Part shown: piece by piece, positions 59,942 to 64,000 of the stretch | How the letters are laid out: each line of letters starts with the position of its first letter | How positions within the stretch are numbered: position 1 is the first letter of the stretch | Assembly: GCF_025821665.1 (NCBI RefSeq) | Contig: NZ_JACKSJ010000085.1 | Span: forward strand, 61,518-125,517 | Source of the DNA: [Mycobacterium] manitobense | GTDB lineage: Bacteria; Actinomycetota; Actinomycetes; Mycobacteriales; Mycobacteriaceae | Length of the DNA: 64,000 bases | Direction of reading: 5' to 3' | Position numbers and translations under genes: made by a program | The notes under the pieces: model-generated | The model's input: only the letters and a program-made list of their open reading frames with translations | Database searches by the model: none | What the model was told of the DNA's origin: nothing

Positions 59942-61606
59942 TCAGGCGTCGACGGTCGCCCGGTCCGACAGCGGCGGCTGGGACGGCCCGATCCGCGGGT
60001 GCGGCCGCAGCCAGTCGGGCAACCAGCGTGGCGGAGCGTCCGGAGCCCCGTCGAACACCCCACCCGCAGGGTCGTCGACCCGCCCGCCGTATCGCACCAG
60101 GTCGAGCTGCGGCCGGTAGATCTGCCGGATCACCAACGCGCACAACGCGATCACCGCGATGTCGCGCAGCAGCACCGTCGTGGTGAACCACTGCTCGGGC
60201 AGTCCGCGGTTCTGCTCGCCGTAGAGGTACAGCATCCGCGGCACCCACACCAGCGCGTCGATCGTCATCCACGCCAACAGGATTCGCCGGTGCGGTAACG
60301 CGAGCACCGCCAACGGCACCAGCCACAGCGAGAACTGCGGACTCCACACCTTGTTCGTCAACAGGAACGCCGCGACCACCAGGAACGCCAACTGCGCCAC
60401 CCGCGGACGCTGCCGCGCCGTCAGCGCGATGTACCCGATCGCGATGCAGCACGACGCGAACAACACGAAAGTGACGGTGTTCAACACCGTCGGCGGTTCC
60501 CAGAACCCCAGCCCCTGGTCGAAGCCCCGCCAGTCGGTGAACGACTTCACCACGTTGTACAGCGAATCCATGTCGTCCCCGCGACGGGTGTTGAGCCGGA
60601 AGAACTCCGACCAGCCGCGCGGGAACAGCACCATGATCGGCAGGTTGACCAGCAGCCACGTCAGCGCCGCCGTGCCCGCGGTCTTGGCCACCTCCCGCAT
60701 CCGGCCCGTGCGCAGCGCCAGCAGCGCCAACGCCACGAGCAGCAGCAACGGATAGAGCTTCGCCGCCACGCCGAGACCGATCAGCACCCCGGCGAGCACC
60801 GGTCTTCGGCGCGCCCAGGCCAGCATCGCGCCCAGCGCGAACGCCGTGGCCAGCGCGTCGAAGTTGGTGAAGATCTGGAAGATCAGCAGCGGCGACGCCG
60901 CCACCAGCGCGGCGTCCCACACCCGGCGGCCCGCCAGCTGCGACGTCGCCCACACCGTCGCCAGCCACGCCAGCGCCAGCCCGAACGCGGCGATGTTGAA
61001 GAACATCACCACCTCGGCGATCAGCGGCAGCGACACCGTCGCCGACACCGCCGTGTATGTCTTCGCCAGCGCCATCGACAAGTACTGGTAGAGGCCGGTG
61101 AGCACCGGATACTCCATGTAGCGCACTGCGATGTCGCCGTTGTACTGGATGCGCGGTTCATCCGACGCGCCGGTCTCGATCCAGCTCGACTTGTACGGGA
61201 ACTTGCCCTGATTCAGCAGTTCGGCGGTGTAGAGCGGCACCGTGTCGGAGTAGCAGAGCTCGTAGTAGGCCCGGTTGTTCTGCCAGTTGGCCACCCGCTG
61301 ATCGGCAGGCCCGTCGCCGACGGTCTGCAGGCACGCCGCCTTGGTGGTGTAGCCCAGCGCCATGAACACCACCGCGATCGCGAGCATCACCCGAAGTGGC
61401 GTGAAGAACCGCTGCCGCCCGATCAGCGCATGCCGGCCCACCGGCCCGCCCACGACACCGGACAGCGCCGCGCCGAGAGTGTCGTTGCGGCTGGGCAGGT
61501 CGCGGTCGTCGGCGCTGCGGCGGTCGTCGGCCAGCGGCGCCGGGGACTCGGCCGAGCCGGCGGACACCGGTCCCTCGGCATCCGTCACCGAGGCGTCGTC
61601 CGTCAC
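59942..61606 (-). CDS. GT87-type membrane mannosyltransferase-like protein (Rv0051-like)
   Basis: A 554-residue protein with about ten to twelve spans. Its first ~90 residues are acidic and disordered; then FFTPLRVMLAIAVVFMALGY starts the membrane part, with NFDALATAFALGAMLAWARR and VWSPQFSLWLVPLAVLALPH near the middle and end. This is the DUF2029/GT87 polyprenol-phosphate-mannose-dependent glycosyltransferase-like fold, homologous in place and length to M. tuberculosis Rv0051, next to ponA1. Start GTG 61606 lies 13 bases after the ponA1 stop. Substrate unknown; a role in wall glycan assembly is inferred from fold and neighbour. Confidence 0.85.
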   Translation of the reverse strand: MTDDASVTDAEGPVSAGSAESPAPLADDRRSADDRDLPSRNDTLGAALSGVVGGPVGRHALIGRQRFFTPLRVMLAIAVVFMALGYTTKAACLQTVGDGPADQRVANWQNNRAYYELCYSDTVPLYTAELLNQGKFPYKSSWIETGASDEPRIQYNGDIAVRYMEYPVLTGLYQYLSMALAKTYTAVSATVSLPLIAEVVMFFNIAAFGLALAWLATVWATSQLAGRRVWDAALVAASPLLIFQIFTNFDALATAFALGAMLAWARRRPVLAGVLIGLGVAAKLYPLLLLVALALLALRTGRMREVAKTAGTAALTWLLVNLPIMVLFPRGWSEFFRLNTRRGDDMDSLYNVVKSFTDWRGFDQGLGFWEPPTVLNTVTFVLFASCCIAIGYIALTARQRPRVAQLAFLVVAAFLLTNKVWSPQFSLWLVPLAVLALPHRRILLAWMTIDALVWVPRMLYLYGEQNRGLPEQWFTTTVLLRDIAVIALCALVIRQIYRPQLDLVRYGGRVDDPAGGVFDGAPDAPPRWLPDWLRPHPRIGPSQPPLSDRATVDA

Positions 61607-61619
61607 GGGGCGGCGTCCG

Positions 61620-63965
61620 TCACGGAGGCGGCGGCTGGCCGGGGAATCCTGGCGCGCCTGGCGGCGGCGGAACGGCCGCGCCCGGATCGGGCACCGGGGT
61701 CGGCGCACCCGGCACGGGCGGTGCACCCGGCACGGGCGGACCGATCGGGACGGTGCTGGGCGGGCCGATCGGGATGGTGATGCCGGGCGCGACCTCGAGC
61801 GTCGGCTGGATGACGGTCATCGACGGCGTCGGCGGGACGGTCGACGACGGGGGCGGCGGAGCCTGCGGCACGCCGGCGTAGCCGCCGATCTCCTCGGGCT
61901 TGGGGAACGACTCCTCTTCGGTGTCCTCCAGCGCGCCGTCCATCGTCTCTTTCCAGATGTCCGACGGCAGACCGGATCCGTAGATCGCCGACCCGCCCGA
62001 CGTCTGCAGGGGCTTGGTGCCCTCGGTGGTACCGACCCAGACCGCCGTCGACAGCGATGGCGTGAATCCCACCATCCAGGCGTCCCGGTTGTCGCCGGTG
62101 TCACCCAGCTGCACGGTGCCCGTCTTCGCCCCCGAGGGTCGGCCGCCGGCCAGGTTGTGGCCGTTGGAGTAACCCGCGATCGGCTGCATCGCCGAGATCG
62201 CGTTGTCGGCGACGTTCTTGTCGATGCGCTGCTCGCCGTCGTTGCTCTCCTGCGAGGCGTCGAAGAGCACGTCGCCCTGGGAGTTGACCACCTTCTGCAC
62301 GAAGTGCGGCTTGCGGTAGACGCCCGACGCCGCGATCGTCGCGTACGCCGACGCCATGTCGAGCACCCGGGTCTGGTACTGCCCGAGCACGATGCCGTTG
62401 TTCGGCGGGCCGCCCTGGCCGTCCTCGCTCAAGGTGTGCTCGACGCCGGGGAAGCTCTCCGCGACGCCGGCCTGGTGCGCGGCGTCGGCCACGTCCTGCG
62501 GGCCGTTCTTCAGCTTCAGCATCAGCCGGTAGTAGCTGGTGTTCAGCGACCGCTTGAGCGCCTCGGCGATGTTGCAGGTGCCGCAGCTGTTGCCCTCGAC
62601 GTTGCTGATCTCGATGCCGTTGACGCTCACCGGTGAGCTGTCGACCTGATAGCCGAGGCCGATCCCCTGCTGCAGCGCGGCGAGCAGCGCGAACACCTTG
62701 AACGACGAACCGGTCTGCAGACCCGCCTGCGCGAAGTCGAAGCCGTTGGCATCCGAACCGCCGTAGTAGGCCCTGACCCCGCCGGTCTTCGGGTCTATCG
62801 ACACCACCGCCGAGCGCATGTCCGGATCCTGACCGTCCAGGTTCTCGGTGACCGCCTCCTCGGCGGCCCTCTGCGCCTTCGGGTCGATGGTGGTGGTGAT
62901 CTGCAGGCCCTCGGTGTTGAGCGTCTGCTCGTTGATGTCGAACAGTTCCAGCAGTTCCTTGGTGACCTGGCGCTCGATCAGACCGTTGGGCCCGGTGGTC
63001 TGGTTCTGCGCGCGCGCCTGCTCCGGCGGCACCGTCGGTGGGAACACCTGGGCGGCCCGGTCGGTGGCCGACAGCGCACCGATCTCGACCATGCCGTCGA
63101 GCACCCAGTTCCACCGCTCCGCGGCGCCCTCGGGATCGACCGCGGGATCCAGCGTCGACGGCCGTTGGATGAGCGCGGCCAGCAGGGCGCTCTCGGCCAC
63201 CGTCAGCTGCTCGACGGGTTTGCCGAAGTAGGCGGTGGAGGCGGCCGCCACGCCGTAGGCGCCGCGGCCGAAGTAGATGATGTTGAGGTAGGACTGCAGC
63301 ACCTGGTCCTTGGACCACTCACTCGACATCTTCGTCGAGATGACCAGTTCCTTGGCCTTGCGCGTGACACCGCCCAGCCCGGAGCGCTCCGAACCGACGA
63401 GCGCGTTCTTCACGTACTGCTGGGTGATCGTCGAACCGCCCTGCACGTCGCCGCCGAAGATGTTGTTCTTGAAGGCGCGCAGGAACCCGGTGAACGAGAA
63501 GCCGGGATTGGAGTAGAAGTCGCGGTCCTCGGCGGCCATCACCGCGTCGCGCATCGAGACCGGGATCTGGTCGATGGTGACGTCGACACGGTTGCCCTCC
63601 GGCGGCACGATCTTGGCGAGCTCGCTGCCGTCGCTGGCCAGGATCGTCGACACCTGATTGGTCCGGATGTCGCCGGGTTTGGGCACGTCGACGATCATGT
63701 AGGCCATGCCGAACGTGATCAGCGGCAGCAGGATCAGCACCGCGGCGGCCACGATCAGACCGCGCCGCACCCACCTCCAGTTGATCTGCTCACGCCAGCT
63801 CGGCGTCCCGCCCGGAGGCGGGTCCGACGGCCCGTCACCACTGCCGCGGCCCCGGCGGCGCGGCGGCGGTGGCGGAGGCGTGCCGTCGAGGGCGGCCTTC
63901 ACCACATCGATGGGATCGCGCGTCGGCGGCGCACCGGCGGGGACGACCGGCAGCACCGCCGTCAT
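61620..63965 (-). CDS. ponA1: bifunctional penicillin-binding protein PonA1
   Basis: A class A PBP that polymerises and cross-links peptidoglycan. Visible order: Pro-rich cytoplasmic N-terminus, one membrane span (RGLIVAAAVLILLPLITFGM), GT51 glycosyltransferase with AAEDRDFYSNPGF and QGGSTITQQYVKN, transpeptidase with SSFK (GSSFKVFAL), SLNTS and KTG (GAKTGTVQL), then a Pro-rich exterior tail with IPIGPPSTVPIGPPV. ATG 63965 gives 781 residues, but the frame stays open to the window edge, so the true start may lie outside. Homologue of M. tuberculosis Rv0050. Confidence 0.97.
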   Translation of the reverse strand: MTAVLPVVPAGAPPTRDPIDVVKAALDGTPPPPPPRRRGRGSGDGPSDPPPGGTPSWREQINWRWVRRGLIVAAAVLILLPLITFGMAYMIVDVPKPGDIRTNQVSTILASDGSELAKIVPPEGNRVDVTIDQIPVSMRDAVMAAEDRDFYSNPGFSFTGFLRAFKNNIFGGDVQGGSTITQQYVKNALVGSERSGLGGVTRKAKELVISTKMSSEWSKDQVLQSYLNIIYFGRGAYGVAAASTAYFGKPVEQLTVAESALLAALIQRPSTLDPAVDPEGAAERWNWVLDGMVEIGALSATDRAAQVFPPTVPPEQARAQNQTTGPNGLIERQVTKELLELFDINEQTLNTEGLQITTTIDPKAQRAAEEAVTENLDGQDPDMRSAVVSIDPKTGGVRAYYGGSDANGFDFAQAGLQTGSSFKVFALLAALQQGIGLGYQVDSSPVSVNGIEISNVEGNSCGTCNIAEALKRSLNTSYYRLMLKLKNGPQDVADAAHQAGVAESFPGVEHTLSEDGQGGPPNNGIVLGQYQTRVLDMASAYATIAASGVYRKPHFVQKVVNSQGDVLFDASQESNDGEQRIDKNVADNAISAMQPIAGYSNGHNLAGGRPSGAKTGTVQLGDTGDNRDAWMVGFTPSLSTAVWVGTTEGTKPLQTSGGSAIYGSGLPSDIWKETMDGALEDTEEESFPKPEEIGGYAGVPQAPPPPSSTVPPTPSMTVIQPTLEVAPGITIPIGPPSTVPIGPPVPGAPPVPGAPTPVPDPGAAVPPPPGAPGFPGQPPPP

Positions 63966-64000
63966 CCCGTCGTCGGCGGGCGCCCCTGAGCGCGGGCGGC

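Overview
The window is chromosomal DNA from a GC-rich actinobacterium, almost certainly a rapidly growing Mycobacterium (Mycolicibacterium). The strongest evidence is the right end. There ponA1, a GT87-type mannosyltransferase-like membrane protein (Rv0051-like), rpsF, ssb, rpsR, rplI and dnaB lie in the order known from M. tuberculosis (Rv0050-Rv0058), on the minus strand. An LppW-like lipoprotein, a DesA3-like desaturase with its reductase partner, a TopoN/TopoM-like topoisomerase pair, many TetR regulators, GTG starts and probable leaderless promoters agree with this.

Layout: 1-9 kb holds the end of an acyl-CoA synthetase, a small VOC/hydrolase/FAD-oxidase operon (hydrolase frameshifted) facing a LysR gene, and an operon of three short-chain dehydrogenases plus a nitroreductase behind a TetR gene. 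9-20 kb holds small oxidoreductases, the desaturase/ferredoxin-reductase operon facing a TetR with two helix-turn-helix segments, a TenA-like protein, an ethanolamine-type permease with its PucR regulator, and an AurF-like diiron enzyme coupled to a DUF4873 protein. 20-23 kb holds a flavin monooxygenase behind a triple direct repeat, and an orphan gene. 23.5-28 kb is an aliphatic amidase locus: amiC, amiS, amiE and amiB homologues facing a MarR gene, with a shared operator-like motif. 28-33 kb has an aldolase, a histone-like Lys/Ala/Pro protein, and two TetR-controlled redox or efflux units with similar GGAA/TTCC palindromes.

33-49 kb holds lppW, the topoN/topoM pair, cell-wall or secreted proteins (class C beta-lactamase-like, Tat-exported DUF1906, coiled-coil protein with a peptidase-like C-terminus), a fossil PucR-type regulator, LtrA, and a run of hydrolase, DUF4174, CIA30 and secreted proteins. 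A frameshifted F420-type LLM oxidoreductase follows. 49-55 kb has a MerR unit with two strong palindromic promoters, an aldo-keto reductase/epoxide-hydrolase/membrane-protein operon facing a TetR gene with two perfect palindromes, and a PPOX-fold protein. 55-64 kb is the conserved replication/ribosome/cell-wall block.

No CRISPR array, prophage, complete insertion sequence, tRNA or rRNA gene was seen. The most notable items are the second type II topoisomerase (its GyrA-like subunit carries Gly at two positions tied to fluoroquinolone resistance in GyrA), an rpsF leader that can fold like an S6:S18 autoregulatory element, a cluster of DnaA-box-like sites upstream of dnaB, and the ami operator set. 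Three genes carry single-base frameshifts, which may be decay or sequencing errors.
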